A stretch of 64,000 nucleotides of DNA. It comes from Orientallactaga sibirica. Taxonomy: Eukaryota > Chordata > Mammalia > Rodentia > Dipodidae. Of this stretch, positions 1 through 39,326 are shown in pieces (position 1 is the first letter of the stretch; each line of letters starts with the position of its first letter). The notes under the pieces are model-generated. The model was not told the DNA's origin, searched no databases, and worked only from the letters and a program-made list of their open reading frames with translations. Both the position numbers and the translations under genes were made by a program. The stretch is taken from the NCBI GenBank assembly GCA_036365145.1, contig JAEOAD010000004.1, positions 48,204,001 through 48,268,000 on the forward strand, given 5' to 3'.

Positions 1-158
1 GAGCTGCACTAATCTCTGACAAGCTGCTCTAGCTTTGACACCCACAAAATAATATTAGCCAGTAGATAAGCTTCTGAGAAGCTATGAACAAAGTAGACAT
101 TTATTAATCTGACCTTCAAGTATATTATGGAATCTCATCATTTAAAATAACCTATTTA

Positions 159-380
159 GGGGCTGGAGAGGTGGCTCAGAGGTTAAGGTACTTGCCTGCA
201 AAGCCTAAAGATCCAGGTTTGATTCCCCAGTACCTAGGCAAAGCCAGATGCACAAGATGGCATATGCATCTAGAGTTCATTTGCAGTGGCTAGAGGCCCT
301 GGTGTGCCCATTGTCACTCTCTCTGCCTTTCTCTCTCTCTCATAAATAATAATAAATAAATAGAATATTTTTTAAAATAA
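159..380 (+). mobile_element. tRNA-derived SINE
   Basis: Head ggctggagaggtggctcaga, B-box-like ggtttgattcc, a CT-rich stretch and an AATAAATAA tail. Confidence 0.85.
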
Positions 381-424
381 ATAAAAATAACCTGTTTATT
401 TAATAGTATATGTACTGCAGAAGT

Positions 425-895
425 GAGCACAAAAACCTACCTTTCTAAATAAAAAACTATCACATGACCTAACAATTTCACTCCTATGAGAGTTGAATAG
501 GTATTCACACAGCAATGTTCATAGGACATTTTTCACAATAGCCCAAAAGGACTAATACACCCCAACTATACATCAATGGACAAATAGACAAAAAAATTGT
601 GATATCTATGTACAATGGAATGTATAGACCTTCAAAAGGAATGAAATTTTAATATGTACAACAATGTAGATGAACCTTGAAAACCTTATGCTGAGTGTAC
701 ATGAAAGAACAAATACCATGTGGCTTTCTTGCATAGGAAAGGTAGTTGCATACAGGCAGAGAATAGAATAGAAATTACCAGCAGCTTGGGGAGGTTGGAA
801 GAGAAGACAATTATTTAGTGGGTAACAAAATTTTTATTGGAGATAGTGGAAAGGTTTGGGGCATTGATGGGGTGATGGCCATACACCATTGTGAA
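425..895 (+). mobile_element. Old L1 3'-end fragment
   Basis: Shows the diagnostic late-ORF2/3'-UTR wording of mammalian L1s (atgttcatagg...cacaatagcc, catcaatggacaaatagac, gatgaaccttgaaaacctta), now diverged. No open frame remains. Confidence 0.6.
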
Positions 896-1050
896 TTTTT
901 TTTTTGGTTTTTCGAGGTAGGGTCTCACTCTGGCCCAGGCTGACCTGGAATTAACTATGTAGTCTCAGGGTGGCCTTGAACTCACAGCAATCCTCCTACC
1001 TCTGCCTCCTGAGTGCTGGGATTAAAGGCATGCACCACCACGCCTGGCTC
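896..1050 (-). mobile_element. B1-like SINE
   Basis: The antisense B1 begins with an oligo-T run (A tail on the minus strand) and ends at accaccacgcctggct. It lies 230 bp upstream of the exon 22 acceptor. Confidence 0.9.
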
Positions 1051-1280
1051 CATTATGAATGCTTTTGATGACACTTCTGAGTGGCTAAAATGCTAACTAT
1101 CATTAAGTATATTTTATCACAAAATAAAAAGAAACTCATCTCTTGCTGTAAAATAGCCTTTTACACAGTAGCATTTGGTTGAAGAGTCTGCATGTCTGAC
1201 AGCGCTGAATCCTAACCACCGGACCTCCAGGGAAGGTGAGACTGCACATCTGAGATGGTTTGGTTGCTTTTGATTTGCAG

Positions 1281-27998
<26,718 letters not shown>

Positions 27999-28785
27999 TG
28001 TGACTCAAGACCTTCACACAGGCACAGATGAAGTACCAGGGGCACTGAGGGTTGTCCAGGTGGTCATCATGCCTCACCTTCACAGACATATTCATATGTT
28101 GGGATCAAAGCTAATTTCTAGCAACCTTAAGTAATAATTTAGTTTGAGGTACCTGCATAGAAAATGGAAGGAACTTAGGGTCAGTGTGAGTGAAAAATCC
28201 AAGGTCAAGCAGCTACTTCGCTAACATCTAGGGCTTCTCAAGGTAGAAGTTGGTTTCATGTGAGAATTAGTGAGGGGTTATGGAGCCAATGACTTTGAAC
28301 TCCAGGACAGAGGCGTGTTTGCAGTATTGAAAGCTTCTTGTACAGCAAGCCTACTCTGTAAAGAGGCAGGAACAAACATGTATGGAGCAACAGCAAGAAG
28401 AAACGTGAAAAGAACAAAAGGTCCAATGGCTAATAATTGCATTTCTTAACTAGGTTTCCTGTGTTTGTTGTTTTCCATATGAAATCAGATTCATTTATCT
28501 CTATGTCTGTGCGTAGGGAACAGAGTGTTTTCACACTCTGGAAATTCTCAGGGCAAGGGAGGGCAAAAGTGGGGGAAGGACCTGCAGAAGGTTACCAGTT
28601 AGGTATGCTGATCTAGGCTGAAGAGTGGGAATACCGAAGTCATGATTCATTCCACTGAGATCTGCCAGCATGGAGCAGGGACTTCCCAGCAAGCCTTTTA
28701 CTTCTCACCCCCACCCCATATTATATGCTACCCATTATTTCTAAGAAATCCTACTCATGGAATAAAAATAAGGCATTTTACTGTG
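27999..28785 (+). other. ABCB11: ABCB11 3' untranslated region (inferred extent)
   Basis: Non-coding, repeat-free DNA follows the stop. The first AATAAA hexamer is at 28761-28766, so cleavage is expected near 28,780, giving a 3' UTR of roughly 0.78 kb. A second AATAAA at 28908-28913 is an alternative. The extent is inferred, since no transcript data are available. Confidence 0.65.
28761..28766 (+). terminator. ABCB11: Candidate polyadenylation signal of ABCB11
   Basis: A canonical AATAAA, 763 nt after the stop codon, lies in otherwise single-copy DNA and is followed within about 20 nt by a T-rich stretch (tgtgctttttgtttttt). That is the usual downstream element arrangement. Confidence 0.6.
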
Positions 28786-29691
28786 CTTTTTGTTTTTTAA
28801 GTTATTGCAAAAAAAGATCAGTTAAATATGACAGAAAAACATTCATGTTTGTTTCTGTTCCCTCCGAATGCCACTAAATGATATTAAAGAAAAGCTAAAA
28901 CGATAGGAATAAAGAAAAGAAAGGGTGCCAGTGACAACATTTGTGAGCCAAGCAAATGGACACCTAACAAGGGATTTGGAAGGTGAGATCAAGTGAAAAA
29001 CGTAATCTGTTAGTTAGGGAAGCTTAGGGACATTCCATCTTGTGCCACATACCCCTTGAAAGACTTGGGACGTGAAGACTCAGAGTCTTTGGAACCAAAG
29101 GCAGACGGACAGATGGGACTGAAGGTGAAAGAATGGACTGAAAGCCTGTCCTCTCCTACAGCAGGCTGACTGCCTTCCCCAACCCCAGCAGCACACTGGC
29201 TAATCTCTCTCAGGGAACGCCCACAGGCAGGCTTGAATATCCGGGCACAAGTCGCAGTTGAATGGGTAAGTAACATGTAGGAGACAACAGACTAGGGGTA
29301 AGGGAGTTTGGAACAGAAATCTGTCAGCCCACTCTCCTCTGGTGACGGATAAAGAATGAATCTTTGGGGCAACTGGTCAATATAAGAAAAGAAACCTATG
29401 GTCCAATGCCAGGAATCTTTCAAAGAAAAATTCCCAGTCACATGACCCTGCTGTTTAGCTCCCTGCTAACAACAGGCACCCACTCACTCCAGGTTTCCCT
29501 GGCATTGCAGTGCCTCTTTCTTGCATGGAAATAGACTAGCAATGATCACTGGGAAATATTATGGAATGTAAAGCAAAAGCAACAACAAATTACAGGCAAC
29601 ATCAATGCAAACATGAGGAAAACATAGAGTGGAAGTAAATTCACTCAATGTGACAAGATATTTCCATCTATTCCAATGAAAATTGGAAAAT

Positions 29692-29880
29692 AGCCAGGTG
29701 TGGTGGTGCACACCTTTAATCCCAACACTCGGGAGGCAGAGGTAAGAGGATCACCACGAGTTTCGAGGCCACCCTGAGACTACATAATGAATTCCAGGTC
29801 AGCCTGAGCTTGAGTGAGACCCTACCTCAAAAAAAAAAAATTAGAAAATAAATACAAACACACACACACACACACACACA
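29692..29880 (+). mobile_element. B1-like SINE plus (CA)n
   Basis: Near-consensus B1 (29692-29842), followed by a short CA run at 29856-29880. Confidence 0.93.
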
Positions 29881-30330
29881 CCATGTAGAAAAGAGCTAAT
29901 GACAGGAGAAATGAAAAATTCAGTTACAGAAGAGCTCAGTTCCAACCCAGTATCCTGTCACCTCAATTTCTTCCTTCCTCCATCTTCCACCCAAGTCCAT
30001 TTGGTTTGTAACTTTTTCTTTGCATGGCCAGCACATGAGGGTCTGCCTACAGAGGAATCTTGAGCTGGCATATTTTGAAGTGTTTCTTTTTTTTTTTTTC
30101 TTTTTGTTTATCATCCAGTGCTTCCTGGTAAACAATAGCAGGTTAACCGTTCAGGTCAGAATTGTTGCTTGTCAAGTCAGGGAGGCAGGGGGTGGAGAAA
30201 TGTATTGTAAATATGAAAAAGGACAGGGACAAGTAAGTTGCATAATAAAGATGGCTATTAGAAGGAATTAAGCTTTTCTGTAAACATACACCCATTCTCT
30301 ATTCTTGAAGAAAGAAAAGTACAATCTAGG

Positions 30331-30480
30331 CCGGGCGTGGTGGTGCACACCTTTAATCCCAGCACTGGGGAGGCAGAGTTAGGGGGATCACCATGAGTTC
30401 AAAGCCACCTTGAGACAACATAGTTAATTCCAGGTCAGCTTGGGCCATAGTGAGACCCTTCCTCGAAAAAACAAAAAAAA
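30331..30480 (+). mobile_element. B1-like SINE
   Basis: Near-consensus head gccgggcgtggtggtgcaca. A young-looking copy. Confidence 0.95.
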
Positions 30481-30689
30481 GTACAATTTACTTGTTTAGT
30501 TTTGTATTTCAAAGAGGGGAAAGATGGATTCTGTGTTGGGAGGTTGCCTATTTCCTAGAATGGAAGTTTGTGGAGTGTACTTGAGGAGTGAATAAAAGTT
30601 ATCTTTTCAGATAAGGCATTTGAAAGTTAGTGATGAGAGAGAAAAGACTGACTGGACCAATTGCTTTTTTCCTTTCCTTTCTTTTCTTT

Positions 30690-30772
30690 CTTGTGCAGCA
30701 TTGGGATAACAGCAGGATTTTTCCCATGCTGGTCAGGGACTCTACCACTGAGCAACATTCCCAGCACCAACT
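30690..30772 (-). mobile_element. ID-like SINE fragment
   Basis: Antisense ID wording: catgctggtcagggactcta, ccactgagcaacattcccag. Confidence 0.55.
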
Positions 30773-30809
30773 GCTTTTGGCAAGTCAGTGACAAAGGAGA
30801 TTAAACCTT

Positions 30810-30814
30810 TAACA

Positions 30815-30857
<43 letters not shown>

Positions 30858-30860
30858 AAT
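30810..30860. repeat. (AAAT)n microsatellite
   Basis: About 12 units of AAAT preceding a SINE. Confidence 0.97.
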
Positions 30861-30885
30861 GTAAATGAATAAAGTTGCAAGTTCA

Positions 30886-31117
30886 GGGCTAGCGAGATGG
30901 CTTAGCGGTTAAGGCGCCTGCCTGCCAAGCCTAAGAATGCCCATTTGATTCTTCAGGTCCCATGTTTAGCCAGACATAAAAAGTGATGCAAGGGCACAAT
31001 GCCACACTTGCCCACAAGGTGGCGCATGTGTCTGGAGTTCATTCACAAAGGCTGAGAGGCCACTGGTGAGCCCATTCTCTCTCTCTCTCTATCTCTCTGA
31101 AAAAAAAAAAAAAAAAT
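30886..31117 (+). mobile_element. tRNA-derived SINE
   Basis: Head gggctagcgagatggcttag. Flanked by aagttgcaagttca and aagttgcaggttca, a probable target-site duplication. Confidence 0.92.
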
Positions 31118-31538
31118 AAGTTGCAGGTTCATTTTACAATTCCAGGGCAAGTCAAGATCTTCATTTTCATCCTATATCCCTATGTACATTCTCCCATATT
31201 CATATATATATATAGTCTATATTTCACCAACAAAAGTACAGCCTCTGCAATTTTACATTATTGAGGTTTTAACAAAAGGATTCCTTAATCTATTTTGTTA
31301 GCACTTATCATAAGCCTTTTTCCAAGTTCCTAATGAGTTCATTATTTTTTGTGCTGGATCCAACTCTCCCCAGTAACTCCAGGTAATAAAGTTTACAAGT
31401 GGAGGAGGAAAAGGAGAGGAGAACTGGAAGATAAGGCTGGGGAAATTTCTCTGAAGGTAAAGGAAAGCTATAGATGAAAAGTAGAAAAAGGTGAAAGAAA
31501 AAAAAAAAGACAATCCAGAGACTTAAAAGAAAACCAAG

Positions 31539-31750
31539 CACTGGGGAGATGGCTCAGCAGTTAAGAGAGTTTATTTGGGCTGGAGAGATTGCTTAATGGT
31601 TAAGGCGCTTGCCTATGAAGCCTACCAGGAGAAAGTGATTTCACTCCCAATCCATATCCACAAGGAAGAAAGTAAGCAAGCAAGCAAGAAGGAAAGAAAG
31701 AAAGAGAAGGGTGGAAGAGAGAGAAGAAGGGAGGGAGAAAGGAAAGGAGT
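31539..31750 (+). mobile_element. Two tRNA-derived SINE heads and a GA-rich microsatellite
   Basis: Truncated heads at 31539 (actggggagatggctcagca) and 31577 (gggctggagagattgcttaa) are followed by a purine run (31660-31750) of AAG/GAAA units. Confidence 0.7.
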
Positions 31751-31764
31751 TAGCAGAGTACATG

Positions 31765-31960
31765 CCTAGAGTCATGAGGCCTGGGTTTGACCTCCAGCAC
31801 TGAATGAACTGGGTACACACCTGAAATCACAGTGCTTGAGAGTTGGAGACAGGAGGATCAGAAGTTCAAAGTTATTCTCAGCTCCTCAAGGGTTTAAGGA
31901 TGGGAAATGAGATCCTAGGTACAGCTGGACTACATGAGACCCTGCCAAAAAAGTAAAACA
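31765..31960 (+). mobile_element. ID-B1-type dimeric SINE, diverged
   Basis: Recognisable as ggcctgggtttgacctccag, cacagtgcttgagagttgga and agctggactacatgagaccc. Confidence 0.55.
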
Positions 31961-31961
31961 G

Positions 31962-32330
31962 TGTATTCATTACCTTTCTCATTGCTGTGACAAAATACTT
32001 GACAAAAGCAATTTGAAGAAGGAAAGGTTTATTTTGGCTCTCAGTCTGAGGGTACAGTGCATTGTGGTGGGGAAGGCATGGGGATCAGAGCTTGGAGTGG
32101 CTGTTCAGATTCTATCCACAGTCAGGAAGCAGAGCAGTGCAAGCTCAGCTAGCTTTCTGCTTTTCATTCAGTCCAGAACCTCAACCCATGGGGTGGTGTC
32201 ACCCTCAGTGAGGATGGGGTCTTCTGCCCCAACTAATCTAATCAAGACAACCCTTCACGGACAAGCCCAGAGATTCATGGTGATCCCAAATGCCATCAAG
32301 TTGACAATAAAGATTAACTATCACCAAAGG
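31962..32330 (+). mobile_element. Interspersed repeat related to the LTR-like family
   Basis: Opens ttcattacctttctcattgc, shares ggaaaggtttattttggctc with the copies at 7.2, 7.6 and 24.0 kb, then diverges. Family not assigned. Confidence 0.45.
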
Positions 32331-32492
32331 GAAGGGAAGGGAAGAGTAAGGAACAGAAAGGGAGAAAGAAAACTGGGGGAAAGAAGCTACTAAAATTTCC
32401 CAGGAGATGGAGGTATATGTTACATTTAATAGATAAAGAATCATAATGACATAGATGTAGAACATCCTGGCAATAAAACTACAAATTAGAGA

Positions 32493-32622
32493 ATGGGGGA
32501 GATGGCTTGGTGGTTAAAGGTGCTTACTTGCAAAGCCTGCTGGCTCCTGTTCAGTCCTCTGGCACCCACATAAAGCCAGGTGTAAAAAGTAGTGCAAGCT
32601 TCTGGCATTCATTTGCAGTGGC

Positions 32623-32658
<36 letters not shown>

Positions 32659-32665
32659 AATAAAT
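32493..32665 (+). mobile_element. tRNA-derived SINE with (CA)n
   Basis: Head gggggagatggcttggtggt; the CT-rich part is replaced by (CA)n at 32626-32656. Confidence 0.8.
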
Positions 32666-32677
32666 AAATAAATTATG

Positions 32678-32842
32678 AAAGCAGATGGGGGGAGAGAGAA
32701 TAGGAGTATTAAGGCTCTGCAAACAAACTCAAGATGCATGCACCACTTGGGCATCTGGCTTTCATGGGTACTGAGGAAGTAAACCTAGGCCATCAGGCTT
32801 TGCAAGCTAGCACTTTAACTGCTGAGCCATCTTGCCAGTCCC
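32678..32842 (-). mobile_element. tRNA-derived SINE
   Basis: Antisense copy ending gccatcttgccagtccc; an inverted partner of the preceding element. Confidence 0.85.
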
Positions 32843-32844
32843 AA

Positions 32845-34560
32845 TCAAAATATTTTTAGACAACTAAAAATTTGATTATATAGATTTGTCTTCAGAATGC
32901 TCTGGTCTTAAAATGAGAGGAGTCTCATTCTATGCAAAGGTCTCAAAAATTTATTCTCAAAGACTGGTCATTTCTCTAAAATAAAAGAATAAGCAATGGA
33001 GTTTTTTCTGACTTTTTATCCCAAAAATTTCTTAGGACACTTCCCAACTTGTCTGGGAAGGTACTGTCCATGGAGGCACATGCCCATCAACTGGAAGAGC
33101 AATTGTTTGAGAAAAAGTAGAAAAGTTGGGATTTATGGGGTTTTGCTTATAAATTGTTTTTATAATAATTATTCTAGATCTACTCTCCATGTACTCTGAA
33201 GACATTATTTCAGTGAGAAGACACCTTGAATTTAGAACTGCACTCAAGCGTGTAATTTTTGATTTATTCACTTAGAAATGTATAAATATGATACCACATC
33301 CTAGCAGAGGAAAATGTATAAAATTCTAATGAGGAATAATTTGCCACATATTTATCTACTCAAGAGTTAAATTTAAATTTCCTATCCTAAGAAATTGTCA
33401 GAAGGTTCTCATCAGTTTGGTTTAGGACCCACCTCATATGACTAAGGGCTTCATTTATTAATCATCTCTTATGTATGCAAACCCCCTCTATAATCAGGTC
33501 ACATCACGATTAATAGAGATAAAAAATAATTGCAAATTTAGTTACTGCTTTCAAACACATAATGAAGTAATTTACCTATGTGCATGTGCCATTGTAACAT
33601 AAGCATTATGTCCATTTGTATTTTCTTTGAATTTCCACTTCAGGGTATAATCTCATGTACCTATGAGATGGCAGGCAAAGTAACTTTAATAAGCCTCTAA
33701 ACCCAAGTCCAATTTCCTTCACACTGTGTTCAATTAAATACCCAATTGATTTAAATGGATAGACTGTAAATACAATGATGTATGTGGTTATCATCTAATT
33801 AGCAGTGGCCAGTATTATAATATGCTCATTAATGAGTTGTATGGTGTCCTAAGGCTCATAATGAGTAATCAGGTACACGTGATGGGCATGTCTAGCTGCC
33901 TGGATTCAGCTACTTAACCCAATAAATCAGACTAAGGACGAAATGTAGCATATTAACAGAAACAAGGATCCATAGCCAGCTGGTGAATTGACAGTTTTCT
34001 TTTTTTTCTCTAATTCAGGCACAACTCCTACCCTCAGACACAAAGACATAAATTCGAGAACAAAAGAGTAACTGTAGACAAAGAGAAATGTTCACTCAAG
34101 GTGACACAGGAGAGCGTGCATAATTACCATGAAAGCATACACAACAGAACAGAATCTTGATGCTGCCTTTTGGACTGAGTATGCATTTCTAATGTACAAG
34201 GTATAGAATCCAAGTAAAGATGAACAAAGCCTTAATATTTCCTGAGAGCTGAGAGCTCAGATAATCATTATAACTATCGGGCATTTTATAACATAGAAAG
34301 CATTTTCCCTACATAATTCTAGCACGTTATTGTGAAATCCTTTGCACTCATTGCCATGCATACAAGATGGCACTGTGGTAGGTGCTCCTGGTTGGCTCAC
34401 ATGGACCTCGTCCTATCCCCTTTGTCCTTTGTCTTCCTCTATTACAAAGGATGGAAAGTAGTGTTTACATTTCCAGAATCTGTTGCAGCGAAAGGGGGTC
34501 AAGTGACCTTGTCAACCTGTGAAACATAGACACAGGGCTATACATGGATGGTTCCTTCCT
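32845..34560. other. Single-copy AT-rich intergenic block
   Basis: The longest repeat-free stretch between the two genes. No coding signal or splice pattern is seen. It contains TAAT-rich patches (33770-33850), which is compatible with, but not evidence for, a regulatory element. Confidence 0.5.
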
Positions 34561-35117
34561 GAATAAAACTTGAGTAGCAAAAACACTTGGTTCCTTTCCT
34601 ACTTTACTCTGATCTGCATGAGGCCATGCTGCGACCATGTGGACAAATGATGGGAGAGTGGGAAGACGACCTGATTCCTGGACATTCCACAGCTGGTACT
34701 CCAGCCTTGGCTGTCAACCCAGCTACCTTGTTACAAGAGAAAAAGACACCTTGCACTTGTATAAGCCACTGGACTAGTGGTAGGGGTTGTTTATTGGAGA
34801 TTGACACAGCCCTGAAAGACACAGTTATGTTCTTATTAGTAAGAATGATGAAATATAAGTATGTAGAAAACAAAGCAATATTGAAGTAGTGCTGCATGCT
34901 TAAAGGACCTTCCAATATGACCTTTATATCTAGCGATATTCTAAAGTAGCCTTTTGTTTTGTTTTTACAGGGTTTTTCTTGCGTGGGTATGTGGTGTACA
35001 TGCATTTGTATGTGCATGTTCATAGATGTGTGATGCACATGTGTGCATAGGTGCATATGTACATACATGTGGAGGCCAGAGGTCAACATATGGTGTCTTC
35101 CTCAACCTCTCCTCCAC

Positions 35118-35172
35118 CTTATTTTTTATATTTATTTATTTATTTATTTAAGAGAGAAAAAGAGGGAGAAAG

Positions 35173-35207
<35 letters not shown>

Positions 35208-35385
35208 TTTGAGAGAGAAAGAGGGAGAGAACAGGTGAGCCAGGGCCTCCAGCCACTGCAAATGAACACTGGATGCATGCGCCACCATGTGCATCTGGCT
35301 TATGTGGGTACTGGGGATTGAAACTGGGTCCTGGGGCTTTGCAGGCAAGTGCCTCAGCTGCTAAGCCATCCCTCCAGCCCTCCAC
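35118..35385 (-). mobile_element. tRNA-derived SINE with expanded (TTTA)n
   Basis: Antisense copy ending gccatccctccagccct. The flanks ctccacctta and ctccacctca look like a target-site duplication. Confidence 0.85.
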
Positions 35386-35389
35386 CTCA

Positions 35390-36577
35390 TTTTTTTTACA
35401 TTTATTTTTTTATTGACAACTTCTATTCTTACAGACAACAAACCATGATATTTCCCTCCTCTCCCCCTCTCCCCTATTATATCCCCACCCTCTCTCCATT
35501 AGTCTCTCTTTTAATTTGATGTCATCATCTTTTTCTTCTATTATGAGGGTCTTGTGAAGGTAGTGCTAGGCACTGCGAGGTCATGGATATCGAGGCCAAT
35601 TTTGGTCTGGACAGCTGCAATGTAAGGAGTGGTACCCTTCCTTTGGCTCTTATATTCTTTCCGCCACCTCTTCCACAATGGACCCTGAGCCTTGGAGGGT
35701 GTGACAGAGGTGTTTCAGTGATGGACACTCCTCCGTTCCTTCTTCTCAGCACTATGTTGCCTTTTGGGTCATCCAAGTGGTCATTGCCATCTGAAAAGAG
35801 AAGTTTCTTTAACCAGAAGTGAGAGTAGCATTAATATATGAATACAAACATTAAGTGTAGTGCTTTCAGGGGAGTTTGGTGAGAATAATATATACATTTA
35901 GCCAGAAAAGAGCAGGCTTTATACACCTAAGACTCATGACTTCCCCTGCCATAGACTTTTGATTAGGTTTTCAGTACTAGGCATGTATTCCCTCCAGTAG
36001 AGAGGACCTTCAGTCCAATTAGAGAGCAGCAGGTTTCCCCCAGAGCAGACATGCTGTTATTGCACTCGTTTGGTCATTTGGCCTGTCTGGCCAAACTTGA
36101 GTCTTCCAGTGTCCACTGTTTTCACTGCTGATGACTTTTGTCTCTCATAGGGCTGCATGAAGTGTAGCTTTTTCCAGCTTACAGTAGGCTGGTCTACAGG
36201 GAAAAGGTTTTCTGCTCAGCACCAGCTGGATTTCTCCGTGACCTTGCTGTTCAGGAATATGAAATCTTCAACAATAGGGTCTTACCATTTATTTCTCAAG
36301 GAAACCAAGGGCCTTGGCAATATCCTGTAATGTTTTGGAGGCAACTGGTACCTCCCTGGCCAACAACTCACTGGAAGGTATCCCATTTCTGGCACCTTAA
36401 ATTTTCTAGTAACAATCTATGGCTTCTCGATGTGCCATTGTTCAAAAAAAAAAGTAGGTTTTCATATGTCTTATTCAGAATATCTAGAATTTTGATTGAC
36501 CCTCCCCGCTACCCTTCTTTTACACAATCTCTTCCCCTGGCCTCTCCTAGGCCTTTCCCCTCCCTGTAATCTGTTCT

Positions 36578-36631
<54 letters not shown>

Positions 36632-36965
36632 ACCATCCCCTTATGTCCTTTGCTCTCCTCCCTCCCTTATAGCCCTTTTCTAGCTTACTGGCCTCTGCTA
36701 CCTATTTTTGGTTCCAGTTCACACACAAATCTATACATTTGTAGCCAGGATCCACATATGAGAAAGAACATGTGACATTTGGCTTTCTGGGCCTAGGTTA
36801 CCTCACTTAGTATAATTCCTTTCCAGATCCATCCATTTCTCTACAGATTTCATTATTTCATTTTTCTTTACCACTGAATAGAACTTCATTGTGTAAATGT
36901 ACCACATCTTTATTATCCCTTCATCTGTGGAGGGACATCTAGGCTGGTTCCATTTCATAGCTATT
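35390..36965 (-). mobile_element. 5'-truncated L1 3'-end region
   Basis: Oligo-T at the left. The body is shared with 6302-7053 for its first 750 bp, then the antisense L1 3' wording (ccagatccatccatttctct, ggacatctaggctggttcca) continues to 36962. Interrupted by (CA)n at 36580-36628. Confidence 0.8.
36580..36628. repeat. (CA)n microsatellite
   Basis: About 24 CA units inside the L1. Confidence 0.97.
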
Positions 36966-37195
36966 TTTGAGACAAGATCTCTCAGTGTATCTTCAGCTCA
37001 CTGATTTGGCTAGACAAGTTATCCAGCAAGCCCCAGGAATCCTCTTGTGTCTGCCTCTCCAACTCTGGGGTTACAGGTGTATGCCACCACATCCAGCATG
37101 TACATGGATGGAGGGATCTGAACTCAGATCCCTGTGTGTGTGCAGCAAGCACTTTACTGCTGAGCAATCTTCCCAGCCCTGTATGTACATGTACA

Positions 37196-37197
37196 TG

Positions 37198-37250
<53 letters not shown>

Positions 37251-37335
37251 CTGACAGGGTGATCTAGAGCTCATAATCTTCCTGCCTCAAGGCCCAAGTG
37301 CTGGAATTATAGATTTATGCTCCCAGGTTTAGCTT
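37196..37335. repeat. (CA)n microsatellite and antisense B1 remnant
   Basis: CA units at 37201-37249, then a diverged antisense B1 (ctcataatcttcctgcctca, gtgctggaattatagattta). Confidence 0.75.
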
Positions 37336-38680
37336 TTAGAGTCATCTCAAATTTGTTTAAAGGAAGAATTAATCCATCTGTTTTCAGATATCAGTGCTAT
37401 GGAAAAGATGCTGAAAGCCTATATAACTCATCCTGGTTGATTTTCAGGAACATTTCACATCCTCTGCTCTAAATAAAGGAAGTGACTACTGAGGCGTTTC
37501 ATACAGTGTTATAACTATGATGATTATGCTTTCTCATCTCCATCTGATACATTGAGGTTAGGCTGGGAACAGTCTGGATTCTATTGGAAGGATAGAAACA
37601 GACTTGAAAAGAAAGTGTGTGAAGGAGCTGACAGATTTGAAAAGGGATAGTTTAGAAAAGATGGAAACTCATGTTACCTGTTAACTGATAGCCGGTGTGA
37701 ACCCAGTTCAATTCTTTCCAGCCATGGGCCTAGGAGGCTACCCAGAATCACATTAATTGGATAGCCTGGAGCCAATGGCATCCTCACTAGGACAGAGCCC
37801 ATGAGCTCATCTTTGTATCACTAGCACCTGGATGCACTTGATAACTGTCACGTGGGTTGGGAAGTTAGGAAAGAAAAACCCAACTTGAACCTGAGGAGAT
37901 CTTAGAGAAGATGTTCTTGAAACTGTTTTTCTAATTTTTATTTTTCATGGTCAACTTCAAATATCTTGGTAGCGTATAATTTATTGGTATAGTTGTACTA
38001 CATTTAAGAAGCACATTTCAATAGCATGAAAAATAAAAACTGACAACTTTATATCTCTGAAAGATCTATAATTAGTACAGAACAAACTTATTGAAATATT
38101 ATTTCAAGCTTGCAGTCACTTTCATGCACAGCGTAGTCAAACATCTCCAAAAGAGTTCCACTCTTCTCCTCAACCTGTTATTTTCTATATCTGCTTAGTA
38201 ACTCTTTCAGCAAAGATTTCCATTTTAGGATGTTGAGGAAGAGAAAACGGAACTGTGGATTTTATTATAAAATTCCCTTTTCACAACAGGTAATCAGGAA
38301 CTCTATGCACATTCTCATTAATAACTTTGACTTATTACATCCGTTGAATTACTTCATATCTCTATGTATCTCCTTTCAAAGCTATGAAATCTGAATTCCA
38401 ATTGGCATGAAATGGTCTAAGATTAACATGTACTATATAGATTAAAACTAATTTAAATGGAGCAAATTTCAAATTAAAATACAATTCTTTTTAGAATTTT
38501 TAGCTCTGTTCAAGTCATGTCAGTAAAATTAAAACAATATCTATGGAATACATTTGTCACGGTCTTCCTTATCAACTTTCTTGCTTCTTTTCATAGAAAA
38601 ATGGATAAGAATACTTCTGAACAATAGTCCTGGAAGTATTCCATCAGGACAGTGCTTCACTAGAGCAAATGAAATTAAGG
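37336..38680. other. Single-copy intergenic block
   Basis: AT-rich in its second half; no repeat or exon recognised. Confidence 0.5.
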
Positions 38681-38684
38681 AAGA

Positions 38685-38990
38685 ATGTTATGATTTGGAC
38701 TTGAGATATCTCCCCAACAGGCTCGTGTGTTTGAATACCCCAGCTTGTGATGCTCTTTGGGGAAGTTGTGGGACCTTTAAGAAAAAGAAGCTGTGACTCT
38801 AGCTGGAAGAAGTGTGTTGCTGGAGTGTTGGGGATGCACTTCATTTCCTGTTACTGCTTGCTTCCTGATCCGCTGAGATGTGATCAGGCATCTGGCTAGA
38901 GCTCCTACCAGCATAGAGCAGCTGCTGTGATGCCTCCCCACCACGATGGATGGTATCCACTCAAGATGTGAGGCAAAACCTTTCACAGCT
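38685..38990 (+). mobile_element. Unassigned rodent interspersed repeat
   Basis: Wording such as gttatgatttggacttgaga and cttgcttcctgatccgctga recurs in rodent genomes. Family not assigned; no coding capacity. Confidence 0.45.
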
Positions 38991-38991
38991 G

Positions 38992-39294
38992 GCAGGATGG
39001 CTCAGTGGTGGATAACGTGCTTGCTGTGCAAGTGTGAATACCTGCGTTTGGATCACCAGAAAGAACCCCGGTAAAAGCCATATGCAATGGTGGGGTCAGC
39101 ACTCCTATGGTGAGAAGGGAAGCAGAGACAGGAGAATGTCCCAGAAGCTCATGAGCCAGCTAGCTCAGCTAATGAAGCAACAAACAAGAGACTGTGCCTC
39201 AAACAAGGTGGACAGTGAGGACAGGCACCTGAATGTGTCCTCTGACCTCCACATGTGTGCAGTGTGGCATGCACATAGCACACTCACACACATG

Positions 39295-39326
<32 letters not shown>

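Larger units (their letters stand above)
34970..37180 (-). mobile_element. B4-type SINE split by nested SINE and L1
   Basis: The left part (34970-35115, gtggaggccagaggtcaaca, ggtgtcttcctcaacc) and the right part (36966-37180, gagacaagatctctcagtgt to gctgagcaatcttcccagcc) read as one antisense B4 when the 1.85 kb between them is removed. Confidence 0.65.

Noticed and set aside
34604..35089. 161-aa minus-strand open frame
   Set aside because: Low-complexity His/Met-rich start from a CA/TG-rich B4 fragment; no homology or splice context.
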